From contig OZ243980.1 in NCBI GenBank assembly GCA_965214875.1, forward strand, positions 992,001-1,056,000: a stretch of 64,000 bases of DNA, given 5' to 3'. Source of the DNA: CBDAUN01 sp965214875 (lineage in GTDB: Bacteria > Pseudomonadota > Gammaproteobacteria > Arenicellales > JAJDZL01). Below are positions 40,556 to 49,772 of the stretch, piece after piece (positions within the stretch are counted from its first letter, which is position 1; the number at the start of each line of letters is the position of its first letter). The position numbers and the translations under genes are program-made. Under the pieces are notes generated by a model. That model searched no databases. It was not told the DNA's origin and worked only from the letters and a program-made list of their open reading frames with translations.

Positions 40556-43411
40556 TCAGGTTGGCGTTTGAATTCGGGTTGCTTTCCCGCCGTGGACCGA
40601 CGGCTCTGCACACCACTGATCGCGCAGGACTTGCAAAGAAGGCATTAGGGATTCCGGAAATGATAAGACATCACACAGAAAAGCGCGATCCAGCGCCTGT
40701 CGAGCACTATCTCGATATGCTTCATTTGCAGGTAGAAATTCTTTATCTTTGAATTCAGAAAAGATTGAGTCGCATTGTTGCAACTGAACGGCAGTCAATT
40801 CCCGCGGATCGATGGTAGTGTAGTCAGGAATAACGGTTATTTTGATTATGGAACGGCCACTTTGCTGTCGAGTGCCTTTCCACCAATGCATCAGAATTCC
40901 CAGTATTGTGTTAGACCAAAGCAACAACGCGCTTTCATGGTCCGCGTTATGCGCAATAACGTTCGGCCATGCTCTGCCTCCAATACATTTGTCGGGTGTC
41001 AGGCACATGGTGAGTGATTGGGAATTCAATTGAAAATCTGCATTCCAGTGCAAGCGCGAAGCAGTTCGATGCCAATCCTGCATTGCTTTGGATTCGTATC
41101 CTGGTTGCACATCGCAGCATGAGTCGGGGTGTACCGCCATCCTGCATTCGCGTTCGGCATCGTGATTCCATAGTGACGGATATTCAGGAATTTCATTGTG
41201 TTGAAGTTGCCGTTTTATGAATGCCCCTCTGGGTGGCGCACCATTAATGTCTAAGCTGTAGAGTCCTCGAGATGCGATTTCGCCCAGTGCTATTGTCGGA
41301 ATTTGAAGTTGATCAGCCATTCTAGGAAGCAGCAATTTCCCATCGCAAAGACTTTGCGCGGAATTAATAAGATTATTAGATGCAACGCCTACAAATCCGG
41401 CTTCTAGGATGCTGCCAGACTGTGCAGTTTGCTTTGGTTCTTTCGCGGTAAGCGCAGCGTCCAATAGAGAAACTGGCCTTGATCGCAAATTCGAAAAACT
41501 GATGCTTGCCTTCGGATCTGGAGTTTTTCTTGCTACCACTAGGATTTCCGCCATCCCGGTATCGGCCGAAAAGGCTCTATCCTGTATCCCATGAGTTGCG
41601 ATTGACAAAATGTGGATATCACTGTAGTGCTTGTCGAGCATTGCGCGCGCACTTCTCCATGCTTGGCCCTGAACGGCCGCGAATGGCAATACAAGTGCAA
41701 GAATCCCGCCCGCTTTGAGCTTAAGGTGAGCAAGGTCCATAAAATTGGAAGCTAACCCGGCGTTTCCATTCCCAAACTCTCGTTGGTGTCTACTAAGCGC
41801 TCTAGACATCGCTTTTTGATCTTCCGCGCTGTTTCCAAATCCTGCGAAACTTGGAACAGGCGTGTTTTCTTTCACTGAACCTTCATGGCCAGTTGGCCGA
41901 GTGAACGGCGGATTCATGATCACGACATCACAGGAGTGGTGTTTGACTGTGAACGAAAATCCTTGCGTCTTGGGTTTTTCACCTCCGCTCAGTGTCTCGC
42001 CAGGTGAAAACAAAGAATAAGCGGACTCGTCTACCTTAGAAAGAAAATCAAGAGCGCCAAGATGCAATCCGCCTGCTTCTTTTCCATAGGGCATTGTATG
42101 TATTCGGCATTCGCCATAAGCAAGTGCCGGATAACAGCTTGACAAGATTGAGCAGGTCAAGTGGGTTGCGGCGGGCATTATGTCCAGCCCAACAAGTACG
42201 CGCTCCATAAGTTTCGAATGCAGCTCTTTATCGTCGCCGCCTGTCCTGCGGTAGCGACGGTAAATCGAGCGTTGTACAGCTGACAAAAGCGCCCCGGTTC
42301 CGCAAGCAAAATCAGCGACTTGCAATTTTTCAATTGCGAATTTGTCTGACCAGTCTATTTCTAAACGATCAAGTGCCAGTTCGGCTAGTAAACATGCCGA
42401 CTCAGGTAAAGTGTAGAAGGTGGCAAGAAACTTCCGGTCACTAATTAGTGTCTGGAACATTCTGCCGGTAAGGTCGTGATAGGTGGTTGTACCCAGTTTC
42501 GACAACTCAGAAAGAGAATCTGCAACTCGGTCCATCACCCTCGGCACGGCAATTACGGATAGCTCGTTCAATATGTTCCGGGCGATGCCAAAAACTGGCC
42601 AGTAGTTTATTTCGAGGATCTCCTTCCAGATGGCGAGCAGGCCGAATTTGGATATTGAGCCTGAGGCAGGAACCGGCGGCACATTTTGTTGCGTTTCTAT
42701 CGCTGAGTGAAAGACAAAGGCGGAGACAAATATGGCTGCCGCCATCCTGACCGTTTGATCGCCTTCATCCTGATGCAGCATTGCTGCAATTCTCCTGAGT
42801 GCGGGTTCGCCCGCCCACTCAGATATCCTTGCCGCGCATTGTCTAACGGTAGTTTCAAGTATTGAAGTGGTAGAAGCAATTCGACGCGGGGATATCGACA
42901 CGAATTCAATCGCGTCGGCGATATCTTCGACTGTGCCCGTAAGCCATTGCTCGGTTGGCCAGCGAGCGATTTCACCATCTTTTCCTAGATAATGGGTGGC
43001 GTACCGGTAAGTGGCGTTTTCCACTTCATCCAGGTTTCCATGCTTTAGGCTTTTCGGCAGAACGACCGACAGCGCGCCTTCGATGCTATCGCCAGTGCCT
43101 CTCAATTGTGTCCCGATTCTTCCGATTGCATCTTTCTCCACCGTCAGCGCGGGATCGAATTCCGTTTCAACGATCACCGGCTGTCCTTGAGGTGGCGCGA
43201 TCAATATGTCTGGTTGCTTGCCTTTTCCGCTTGGTATGGGAGATCGGTTAAAAGCGGACGCACTTTCATTTGAAGGCACTTGAAGCACATTGGTTCTTTC
43301 TGCGTGGAGCGTTTCGTCATTCCAGTCGGGATGCATGCGCTTCAGAGCATTGGCAAGAGCGCCATTCGCTTGCGGCTCGGTATTACGCGGAGAGTCGTTC
43401 ATGGCGGGCAT
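40556..43411 (-). CDS. large N6-adenine DNA methyltransferase with possible N-terminal nuclease domain
   Basis: About 950 residues. The methyltransferase core has motif I VADFACGTGALLSAVQ near 360 and motif IV CDVVIMNPPFTRP near 494, typical of N6-adenine enzymes of the type I/IIG kind. The N-terminal ~90 residues include QPDILIAPPQ and VIVETEFDPA, which resemble a PD-(D/E)xK nuclease core with E-x-E. The long C-terminal part (after ~700) may be the target-recognition domain. This layout suggests a single-chain restriction-modification enzyme, though the nuclease call is tentative. The start is at 43411 or 43402. It precedes hipBA on the same strand, forming a small defence-like islet. Confidence 0.82.
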   Translation of the reverse strand: MPAMNDSPRNTEPQANGALANALKRMHPDWNDETLHAERTNVLQVPSNESASAFNRSPIPSGKGKQPDILIAPPQGQPVIVETEFDPALTVEKDAIGRIGTQLRGTGDSIEGALSVVLPKSLKHGNLDEVENATYRYATHYLGKDGEIARWPTEQWLTGTVEDIADAIEFVSISPRRIASTTSILETTVRQCAARISEWAGEPALRRIAAMLHQDEGDQTVRMAAAIFVSAFVFHSAIETQQNVPPVPASGSISKFGLLAIWKEILEINYWPVFGIARNILNELSVIAVPRVMDRVADSLSELSKLGTTTYHDLTGRMFQTLISDRKFLATFYTLPESACLLAELALDRLEIDWSDKFAIEKLQVADFACGTGALLSAVQRSIYRRYRRTGGDDKELHSKLMERVLVGLDIMPAATHLTCSILSSCYPALAYGECRIHTMPYGKEAGGLHLGALDFLSKVDESAYSLFSPGETLSGGEKPKTQGFSFTVKHHSCDVVIMNPPFTRPTGHEGSVKENTPVPSFAGFGNSAEDQKAMSRALSRHQREFGNGNAGLASNFMDLAHLKLKAGGILALVLPFAAVQGQAWRSARAMLDKHYSDIHILSIATHGIQDRAFSADTGMAEILVVARKTPDPKASISFSNLRSRPVSLLDAALTAKEPKQTAQSGSILEAGFVGVASNNLINSAQSLCDGKLLLPRMADQLQIPTIALGEIASRGLYSLDINGAPPRGAFIKRQLQHNEIPEYPSLWNHDAERECRMAVHPDSCCDVQPGYESKAMQDWHRTASRLHWNADFQLNSQSLTMCLTPDKCIGGRAWPNVIAHNADHESALLLWSNTILGILMHWWKGTRQQSGRSIIKITVIPDYTTIDPRELTAVQLQQCDSIFSEFKDKEFLPANEAYRDSARQALDRAFLCDVLSFPESLMPSLQVLRDQWCAEPSVHGGKATRIQTPT

Positions 43412-43701
43412 CTTGATATTCGGTCGCGGGCTGCTCCCGATTCTAATTGAAAATATCAGTCGTAATTTGACTGGAATGATGATTGTTCGCGTTTCGTGAC
43501 GGTAAACGTGGCGAACCTTGCCTGAAACTAGAATTATAGCCGTTTTGAATGCACAAAGATCACTTCCAAAGCGATGATCAATAGCCCGCCACTTCGATCC
43601 TTCGAGTTTTCCCATTGGGTTATTCGTATTTGCATAAAAGCGACAAAAAAATTGTTTAAACTTCAAAGAGAGGTTTGCAGAACCGACACCGCGCAGCCTG
43701 T

Positions 43702-45123
43702 TTAGACTACGACGGGATCAATCGGCAGATGGCTGAATATCCCGGATTGCTGCTCGAAGAGATAGCCGGCGGACAGCAGTCCGCTCTCGTCTCGCGGCGG
43801 AGCAATCAGCTGAAGCCCGACTGGCAGTCCTTCGCCTGTAAATCCTGCCGGCAAGGCGAGAGCTGGGCAACTCGTCAACGTTATGGCGAAGGTGATTGCA
43901 ATCCATTCGTAGTACGAGTCGAAAAATTCGCCATCCAATGATTCGACATGGCGCAACTGCGCGTCAAATGGCGGCACAATGGCACAAGGACAAACCAGAA
44001 GGTCATAGTTGTCGAAAAATCGAACGGTTGATCGAAAAATTCGGCGGCGCTGCCTTTCAGCTTTGGCAATATCGCCTGCTGTCAGCTTAAGTCCTTGCTC
44101 AATGTTCCACACGACTTCCGGTTTCAGCAGGCGGGCATTGCGTCTCAGCTCAGGTGCAAGCGTCGTGGCGAAGCTCGCTGCTCGCAGAACATTGAAGCAG
44201 TCTATGGCCGACTTCAAATTCGGGCAATCCTCGATAACAGCAGATCCCATGTTGGCGAAATTTTCTACTGCACGTCGGCATATGCTTTCGACTTCAGAAT
44301 CGATAGGAGTGATCCCTAAATCTGGTGAGTACGCAATGCGCAGCGGCGGTTTCGATTTCGATACGGCTTCCACATAAGGAACGGATGATTCAGGATAGCT
44401 GAGCGGGTCTGATGCATGAAACCCGGCCATGCTGTCGAGAAACAGTGCGGCATCTTCGACATTGCGCGCGATTGGTCCATAGACATGGAGCGTGTCGAAG
44501 GGAGTTTGAGATGAATGCGGCACCCTTCCAGGACTTGGCCTTAGCCCGACCACCGAGTTGAAGCTGGCGGGTGTTCTAAGACTTCCGCCCAAATCGCTCC
44601 CAGTGGCCAGCCAGACTTCACCGGCTGCCACTGAAGCACAAGCGCCGCCTGATGAACCGGCAACCGATTTGCTAGTGTCCCACGGGTTGCAGGTTGTTCC
44701 AAACACTTCGTTGAACGTGCTGGCGCCGGCACCGAATTCGGGCGTGTTCGACTTTCCCATGACGATTGCGCCACGACTTTCGATGCGCTGAACCAAAATA
44801 TCCGACTGCGACGGCACATGCTTGGCATAGACCGGCGAGCCGAACGTCGTTCGAACCCCCTTGACTTCAACAAGATCTTTTACCGAAACCGGCAGACCTC
44901 CAAGCCATCCGCGCATGCTCGCCATTTCGCTAGGGGATTGATCCGTCAACATCCTTGCCCGCTCCACGGCTCTTTCGATGCACCGTGTCGGCATCGCGTT
45001 GATCGCCGGCTCCACCTGCTCAATGCGAGCTGCTGAAGCTTCGACAAGTTCCAAAGGCGTTATTTCGCGTCGCGAAATCAGATCAACAGCTTGAGTTGCA
45101 GATAGTTTCAGCAGTTCGTCCAT
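43702..45123 (-). CDS. amidase, amidase-signature family
   Basis: About 473 residues. The Ser-cisSer-Lys triad is visible: Lys82 in GLPVSVKDL, the cis-Ser in SVAGSSGGACAS (157-158) and the nucleophile Ser181 in GSDLGGSLRTP. Family members hydrolyse amides, and this one could work on a wide range of substrates. ATG at 45123 is chosen because it begins the usual family N-terminus (DELLKLSATQAVDLI). It is next to IS copy 2 and close to a dipeptidase, an oxidoreductase and a polyamine-type importer. A GatA function is unlikely because no gatB or gatC is adjacent. Confidence 0.92.
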   Translation of the reverse strand: MDELLKLSATQAVDLISRREITPLELVEASAARIEQVEPAINAMPTRCIERAVERARMLTDQSPSEMASMRGWLGGLPVSVKDLVEVKGVRTTFGSPVYAKHVPSQSDILVQRIESRGAIVMGKSNTPEFGAGASTFNEVFGTTCNPWDTSKSVAGSSGGACASVAAGEVWLATGSDLGGSLRTPASFNSVVGLRPSPGRVPHSSQTPFDTLHVYGPIARNVEDAALFLDSMAGFHASDPLSYPESSVPYVEAVSKSKPPLRIAYSPDLGITPIDSEVESICRRAVENFANMGSAVIEDCPNLKSAIDCFNVLRAASFATTLAPELRRNARLLKPEVVWNIEQGLKLTAGDIAKAERQRRRIFRSTVRFFDNYDLLVCPCAIVPPFDAQLRHVESLDGEFFDSYYEWIAITFAITLTSCPALALPAGFTGEGLPVGLQLIAPPRDESGLLSAGYLFEQQSGIFSHLPIDPVVV

Positions 45124-45302
45124 ATCGTAGCTTTCGCAATGCAAAACAGGCAATGCGATAAAACCTTTGATATCGATTGTACCGATGGTCTTGGCGTTGT
45201 TCGAAGAAATTGCCCATTGCAATAATCATCTCCTCTGCACTGAACCCTTATTGCCTGTTTGCAATTGGATATTCCCAAGTTCATCAGAAGTCATGCACAA
45301 AA

Positions 45303-45307
45303 ATCAC
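45303..45307 (+). repeat. target-site duplication, left (ATCAC)
   Basis: ATCAC directly before the left IS end is repeated directly after the right end at 46234-46238. This supports transposition of copy 2 into this spot. Confidence 0.7.
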
Positions 45308-45334
45308 TGTCCGGGGTCAGATACATGCGGGACT

Positions 45335-45379
45335 GCCCGCTCTTCCCCGAAGGACGTAGTCCGAAGGGGAAGAGCGGGC
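45335..45379. repeat. 45-bp palindrome inserted in IS copy 2
   Basis: GCCCGCTCTTCCCC (45335-45348) and GGGGAAGAGCGGGC (45366-45379) form a perfect 14-bp stem. The 17-base middle contains an inner GGAC/GTCC pair. Alignment with IS copy 1 shows that sequence on both sides is continuous there, so this was inserted (or deleted from copy 1). Confidence 0.8.
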
Positions 45380-45448
45380 GCGCGAAAATTTTTGAGGTAG
45401 CATAGTGCTTCATGCAAATCCAACAGCCGAAAGGCGGGAGAAAGCGAC

Positions 45449-46184
45449 ATGCAAACCGAATATCCGCACCGCAAATTTTATCGTCTCGACGCGATCCGCG
45501 ACGAGCTTTCGCCGCAGGCCGCCGAGCGCTTCGACAAGCTCGCGCTGTTTGACCAGCTTCGCCTTGAGGGCACGACCGCTGCCGCCGCCCGCACCGGGTG
45601 CGGCGGTGCCAATGGACCGCCACCGAGCTCGAGCTGGTGCGCCAGGCGCGGCAGCGCAAGTTCGACCGCCACGCCAAGCGCTGGCGCTACGGCGACCGCG
45701 GGCGGAAGCCCGGCCAGATGGTCTAGATCGATCATACGGGCATCGCCATCGAGGCCGGCTTCGCGGTCAAGGAGTTCAAGGCCGTATGCCCGTATCGAAG
45801 CTGTGCTGCATGCGCGCCTATTCGCGCGCCACCGCCACCTGCGCCACAAGATTCCTTGACCACCTGATTCGCCAGGTGCCGTTCGACATCGAGTCGGTGC
45901 AGGTCGACGGCGGCAGCGAGTTCATGGCCGGGTTCGAGACCGCCTGCCAGCGCCGAGGCATCGCGCTGTTCGCGTTGCCGCCCAAAAGTCCCAAGCATAA
46001 CGGCTGCGTGGAGCGCGCCAACGCCGCCGGCCGATACGAGTTCCACCAGTCCTGCGCCGGCGAGCTGAGCGTCGGCTCGCTCAACGTCGAGCTGGCCAAA
46101 TTTGAGCGCTTCTACAACGCCTATCGCCCGCATCAGGCGCTCGGACAAACGGCGCCCATGCGGGCGTATAATCAGAACTTCTAA
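45449..46184 (+). pseudogene. IS481-type transposase, frameshifted, copy 2
   Basis: The N-terminal frame from 45449 reads FYRLDAIRDELSPQAAERFD up to about 45600. Related coding continues in other frames (KFDRHAKRWRYGDRGRKPGQ with a stop TAG near 45724). The C-terminal frame contains VQVDGGSEFMAGFETACQRR and PPKSPKHNGCVERANA, with the second Asp and the Glu of the integrase-core DDE triad, ending with NAYRPHQALGQTAPMRAYNQ at 46184. Frameshifts make it inactive by itself. Confidence 0.8.
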
Positions 46185-46233
46185 CAAAGTGCGCTTGCTG
46201 CCTGGAAAGTCTCACATGTATTGAACCCGTACA

Positions 46234-46238
46234 ATCAC
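46234..46238 (+). repeat. target-site duplication, right (ATCAC)
   Basis: Matches 45303-45307 on the other side of IS copy 2. Confidence 0.7.
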
Positions 46239-46317
46239 TACCGTCCTATGGCGAGCTGGCTTATCATTATGTCTGCATAATCGCATGAATTCGCGCATAG
46301 CGACGAAAGAATAAAAC

Positions 46318-47322
46318 ATGTCACGCTCGCCAACTTTGGGAAACCAGTTTCCGGTCATCGATGCTTTGCAGGCATCAAATTGGGACCGTGGCCAGTTCGA
46401 ACAGCTAGTCCAAGCTGGCATTGATGCAGTTCATGTTACTTTGGCGTATTGGGAGGATTGCAGGCAAACGCTCGAGTGCATCGGTCGCTGGAATCGCTGG
46501 TTTCGCACCCACAGTGATTTGATTGTGCCGATTCAGAGCGCTGCGGACATTGCCAAGGCGTACCAAACCAGACACACCGGCATCATACTCGGGTTTCAGA
46601 ATAGCTCGCCGATCGAAGACGATCTGTCGCTGGTGGAAATCTACTATGAACTCGGCATACGAATCATGCAGCTGACCTACAATAACCAGAGCTTGATCGG
46701 CGCAGGCTGCTATGAATCCGATGATGCTGGCCTGACCAAATTTGGCCGCAATGTAATTCACGAAATGAATCGGCTTGGGATGATTATTGATCTGTCCCAC
46801 ACCTCGGAACGAACGAGTCTAGAAGCGATTGCAATGTCGGAACGCCCCGTCGCAATCACCCATGCGAACCCGCTTTTCTTTCACTCGTCTTTGCGCAACA
46901 AGTCTAATGAGTTGCTTAAGGATCTAGCGCAAAATGAGGGAATGCTGGGCTTTAGCCTTTATCCGCTTCACTTAAGCGGCGGCTCGCGATGCACCTTGGA
47001 GGCATTTTGCTGCATGGTCGCAGACACCGTGGAGTTGATGGGCATAGATCATGTGGGCATCGGGTCAGATCTTTGCCTCGGCTGGGGGGCTGACAAGCTC
47101 GACTACATGAGAAGCGGCCGATGGACATTCGATGCCGATCCCGGCGAGGCAAAATCTCCAAGTTCCGGATGGCCGAATTATCCACCCTGGTATCAGGATG
47201 CGAGAGATCTTTCCAACGTAGCCCAAGGCCTTCAGGCGGCAGGGTTCAGCGATGACGAGGTCGGTAAAATAATGGGCCGCAACTGGTTCCGATTTTTCGA
47301 GCATGGCTTCGGTCCGCAATAG
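46318..47322 (+). CDS. M19-family membrane-dipeptidase-like protein
   Basis: A 334-residue peptidase M19 (renal dipeptidase) family protein. Metal-site segments DLSHTSERTS and VAITHANPLFFH are present, as are GILGFQNSSPIEDD-like sequence and GIDHVGIGSDLCLGW. The first metal motif, usually HxD near the N-terminus (IDGHND type), is replaced by VIDALQASNW, so one metal site may be absent and the reaction may differ from dipeptide hydrolysis. No signal peptide is seen. It is followed after 33 bp by an unknown gene and then a DUF3726-like gene on the same strand, forming a three-gene unit. Confidence 0.85.
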   Translation: MSRSPTLGNQFPVIDALQASNWDRGQFEQLVQAGIDAVHVTLAYWEDCRQTLECIGRWNRWFRTHSDLIVPIQSAADIAKAYQTRHTGIILGFQNSSPIEDDLSLVEIYYELGIRIMQLTYNNQSLIGAGCYESDDAGLTKFGRNVIHEMNRLGMIIDLSHTSERTSLEAIAMSERPVAITHANPLFFHSSLRNKSNELLKDLAQNEGMLGFSLYPLHLSGGSRCTLEAFCCMVADTVELMGIDHVGIGSDLCLGWGADKLDYMRSGRWTFDADPGEAKSPSSGWPNYPPWYQDARDLSNVAQGLQAAGFSDDEVGKIMGRNWFRFFEHGFGPQ

Positions 47323-47355
47323 CGGAACCGGCTTGTAGTCAAGCGATTAAGCAAG

Positions 47356-49023
47356 ATGAATCTGCGTCCGCCTTCTACCGTCATGAAGCTGGAGCGACTT
47401 GGCTCGTTCCACGCCACTCGCATCAGTTTTGCACGCACGCTGATCCGGCGCATGCAATCCGAAAACTGGAGCATTAGCGAACAGTTCAACAGCTTGGACG
47501 ATCGCGGATTTGGAGACATTGTGTATCAGATCGATACCCCGGACGGTCCGCTCAGCTTCGTCGCGCATTCCTCCGCGCTAGATGAAAAAGATCGTACCGA
47601 CCGTGTCATCGCCAACAAATGGGACATGTCGTTCACTCTGCGCAATGGAACAACCAGCTTGCAAGATATCAATCGTCTCCGCAGTGAATTGCCGAAGCAG
47701 GAAGCTGGTCGAATGAGCGCTGACGAAATCGTGATGAGCCGCGCAAACAAAAGTGTTAGAGTCTTCAATGCGGTTGTCGACAGTCTGGTGAACGGTCGTC
47801 AGCCGACCATGGAATCCCTTGCTGACATCGGCTACCTCGCACGAACAACAGCGGTATACGGCAATGGAAAATTTGGGTTGATGGACTTTCACTGGGTGCA
47901 ACGCAACACGCCATTCAAGTTGCCATTTCAGGCGGAAATGCTGACTGTTTTCATGGTCCGTCACTTCAGCTTCAAGCTTGTGCAGCATGTCGCGGACCAG
48001 GCGAGCAAGGGCAGGGCAGTTCAATTGGACCGAAACTTGAAACGACTTCTCGGGGTCGGCAATGCGACCGGTCTCGGCATGGCTCCGTTTTTGGTTCGTC
48101 ATCCCAAACTGATCCATCAGTGGATCAAGGTTCGTGAATGCGCTATCGAACGTGTTAGATCCGTGCCCTGGGTCAATGAGAAAACCCAGTCCCGTTATTT
48201 ACAGCTGCTTGAGCGAATTCGAGTGCATATTGATCAGTGGCAAACCCAGGATGAGCGACAAATGGCCCGACTTGCCGCATTGAAACATGAAGTCGATGCG
48301 CTCTGCGCACAAGGAACAGAGCGACTTCTGACCAAATGGCCTTGGGCAAGTCTCGCAGATGAGCTTGAACAGCATGCGAGCCTAGAATGCATTGAATTGA
48401 TGCACAGCATCATGCTCGAACTGTATCCTTCGCTCGTAAACGAACTTGAGCAAGACATGTGCGCTCGTGAAGACGGCCGGCTCGAACCGCATTCGACGCT
48501 GCGCGACTTGAAGACTATGATTGAGACGAGCTATGCGTGGGCACTCCGGCCGGACTACGCCGACCCTGATTCGCAGCATTACTTCTGGTATGTTTCTGAG
48601 GAGAAAGAGGAACCAAGGCTTGGTGAACGCAGTGAAGAACCGGGGCAAGAGCTGGAGTTGCGGATTGGCATCGGGCGAGAAGTTGCCAACGTCTACCAAT
48701 GCTTGCAGTCGTTGTCGAGTTCGCGCCTAGACCAATCGGTCGCGGTATTCCTGCGAGATCATCCTCAGTACCGATTCATCGTTACCCGCATCCATTCCCT
48801 GAAGGATTTTCCCTATGGCGAGATCCGGGACAATCTGCTGTCAAAGGATTGCCTTCCGATTGATCTGCTTCGTTGCAAGCTGGCGATCTTTGGCGCGACC
48901 CGATTCGATCCGAAGTCCGATCGCTGGACGCGCATCACCTTGTTCCAAGGGGCGCCACTCGCCGATGAGATCGGCAATCAGGATGCCGATGATTGGGCAT
49001 TTCCAGCGGTAGCCGGATTCTAG
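47356..49023 (+). CDS. conserved-looking protein of unknown function
   Basis: A 555-residue soluble protein that I do not recognise. It has no signal peptide or membrane segment. The N-terminal ~130 residues are mixed alpha/beta in feel (FGDIVYQIDTPDGPLSFVAH). The middle is helix-rich, with charged stretches (LQLLERIRVHIDQWQTQDER). The C-terminus has FLRDHPQYRFIVTRIHSL and ends with DADDWAFPAVAGF. It lies 33 bp after the M19 gene and 20 bp before the DUF3726-like gene, so the three products probably act together. A catabolic role with the neighbouring oxidoreductase is only an inference. Confidence 0.8.
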   Translation: MNLRPPSTVMKLERLGSFHATRISFARTLIRRMQSENWSISEQFNSLDDRGFGDIVYQIDTPDGPLSFVAHSSALDEKDRTDRVIANKWDMSFTLRNGTTSLQDINRLRSELPKQEAGRMSADEIVMSRANKSVRVFNAVVDSLVNGRQPTMESLADIGYLARTTAVYGNGKFGLMDFHWVQRNTPFKLPFQAEMLTVFMVRHFSFKLVQHVADQASKGRAVQLDRNLKRLLGVGNATGLGMAPFLVRHPKLIHQWIKVRECAIERVRSVPWVNEKTQSRYLQLLERIRVHIDQWQTQDERQMARLAALKHEVDALCAQGTERLLTKWPWASLADELEQHASLECIELMHSIMLELYPSLVNELEQDMCAREDGRLEPHSTLRDLKTMIETSYAWALRPDYADPDSQHYFWYVSEEKEEPRLGERSEEPGQELELRIGIGREVANVYQCLQSLSSSRLDQSVAVFLRDHPQYRFIVTRIHSLKDFPYGEIRDNLLSKDCLPIDLLRCKLAIFGATRFDPKSDRWTRITLFQGAPLADEIGNQDADDWAFPAVAGF

Positions 49024-49043
49024 CCGCCGCATTAGAATGCGAG

Positions 49044-49766
49044 ATGGCTGAGCTTTCGGAAGCGGAAGTCTATCGCGCATGTCAAAGGGCTTTCTTCGTT
49101 TTCGGGTTTCCAGCCGGCGCGGACGAAGATGCGGCATTGGCGGTGACATGGCTTTCAGCATTGAATCTGGGCGGGCTGCAGAATTTGCATGGCGCTATGG
49201 CGATGTTGCGCGGGCAGCCTCGCCGCGGCATCAAGATGTCGAACAAGGGGCAAGCCGGGTGGAGCATAGACGTAAGCAGCGATGCGGGCTTTTTTTCTGC
49301 GATCGAAGTGATCGATTACCTGTGCGCACTCAGCTGGTCGCATAAAGATTCCAAAGTTTGCGCGCAGGTGCTGGGAATGCGAATACCGCTAATGCTGCTT
49401 GCAGTGTCGGCGCTTCGATCAACTTCTGGGATTGCGTTTGGCATCGAATCGCCTCGTCAGCAAGTCTATTTGCACAACAATCAGATCTGGTCGCTGCGAC
49501 CGATCGACGAGTTGGATGACACTGACCCTGGTGCGATCATTTCGCTGCATTGCATCGTGGCGGACCGCTGCAATCATCTCGATAGAACCAAAGATCTCTC
49601 CGAACTGGCGATCGAAGACTACAAGCTGCGGGTGATGGGCAGGAGGATACTCATAGCGGACCATATCTGGCGTGATATCAAGGCGGTTGCAGCGGAATCT
49701 TTTGTTCCATCAAGCGAGCGTTCACGTATTCGCGGCGCCGGTGCGGAACTGGACGATAACGACTAG
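49044..49766 (+). CDS. DUF3726-like protein
   Basis: About 240 residues. The N-terminus LSEAEVYRACQRAFFVFGFPAGADEDAALAV and the C-terminal end with SSERSRIRGAGAELDDND resemble what I recall of DUF3726 proteins, which commonly end in a GAG...DND motif. Function is unknown. ATG at 49044 is preferred because the family-like sequence begins there. It is the last gene of the M19-unknown-DUF3726 unit and converges on the GMC gene with a 6-bp gap. Confidence 0.7.
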   Translation: MAELSEAEVYRACQRAFFVFGFPAGADEDAALAVTWLSALNLGGLQNLHGAMAMLRGQPRRGIKMSNKGQAGWSIDVSSDAGFFSAIEVIDYLCALSWSHKDSKVCAQVLGMRIPLMLLAVSALRSTSGIAFGIESPRQQVYLHNNQIWSLRPIDELDDTDPGAIISLHCIVADRCNHLDRTKDLSELAIEDYKLRVMGRRILIADHIWRDIKAVAAESFVPSSERSRIRGAGAELDDND

Positions 49767-49772
49767 TCGGGA

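Larger units (their letters stand above)
45308..46233 (+). mobile_element. IS481-type element, copy 2, with inserted palindrome
   Basis: The ends are TGTCCGGGGTCAGATACATG on the left and, on the opposite strand from the right, TGTACGGGTTCAATACATGT, forming imperfect inverted repeats with TGT termini. A 5-bp target duplication ATCAC flanks the element. The 926-bp copy is more complete than 22384-23129 but its transposase is frameshifted. It carries about 47 extra bases near the left end that copy 1 lacks, nearly all one palindrome (45335-45379). Confidence 0.85.

Noticed and set aside
40471..40752. 93-codon plus-strand frame near the hip operator
   Set aside because: Mostly antisense to the end of the large methyltransferase gene, with no ribosome site.
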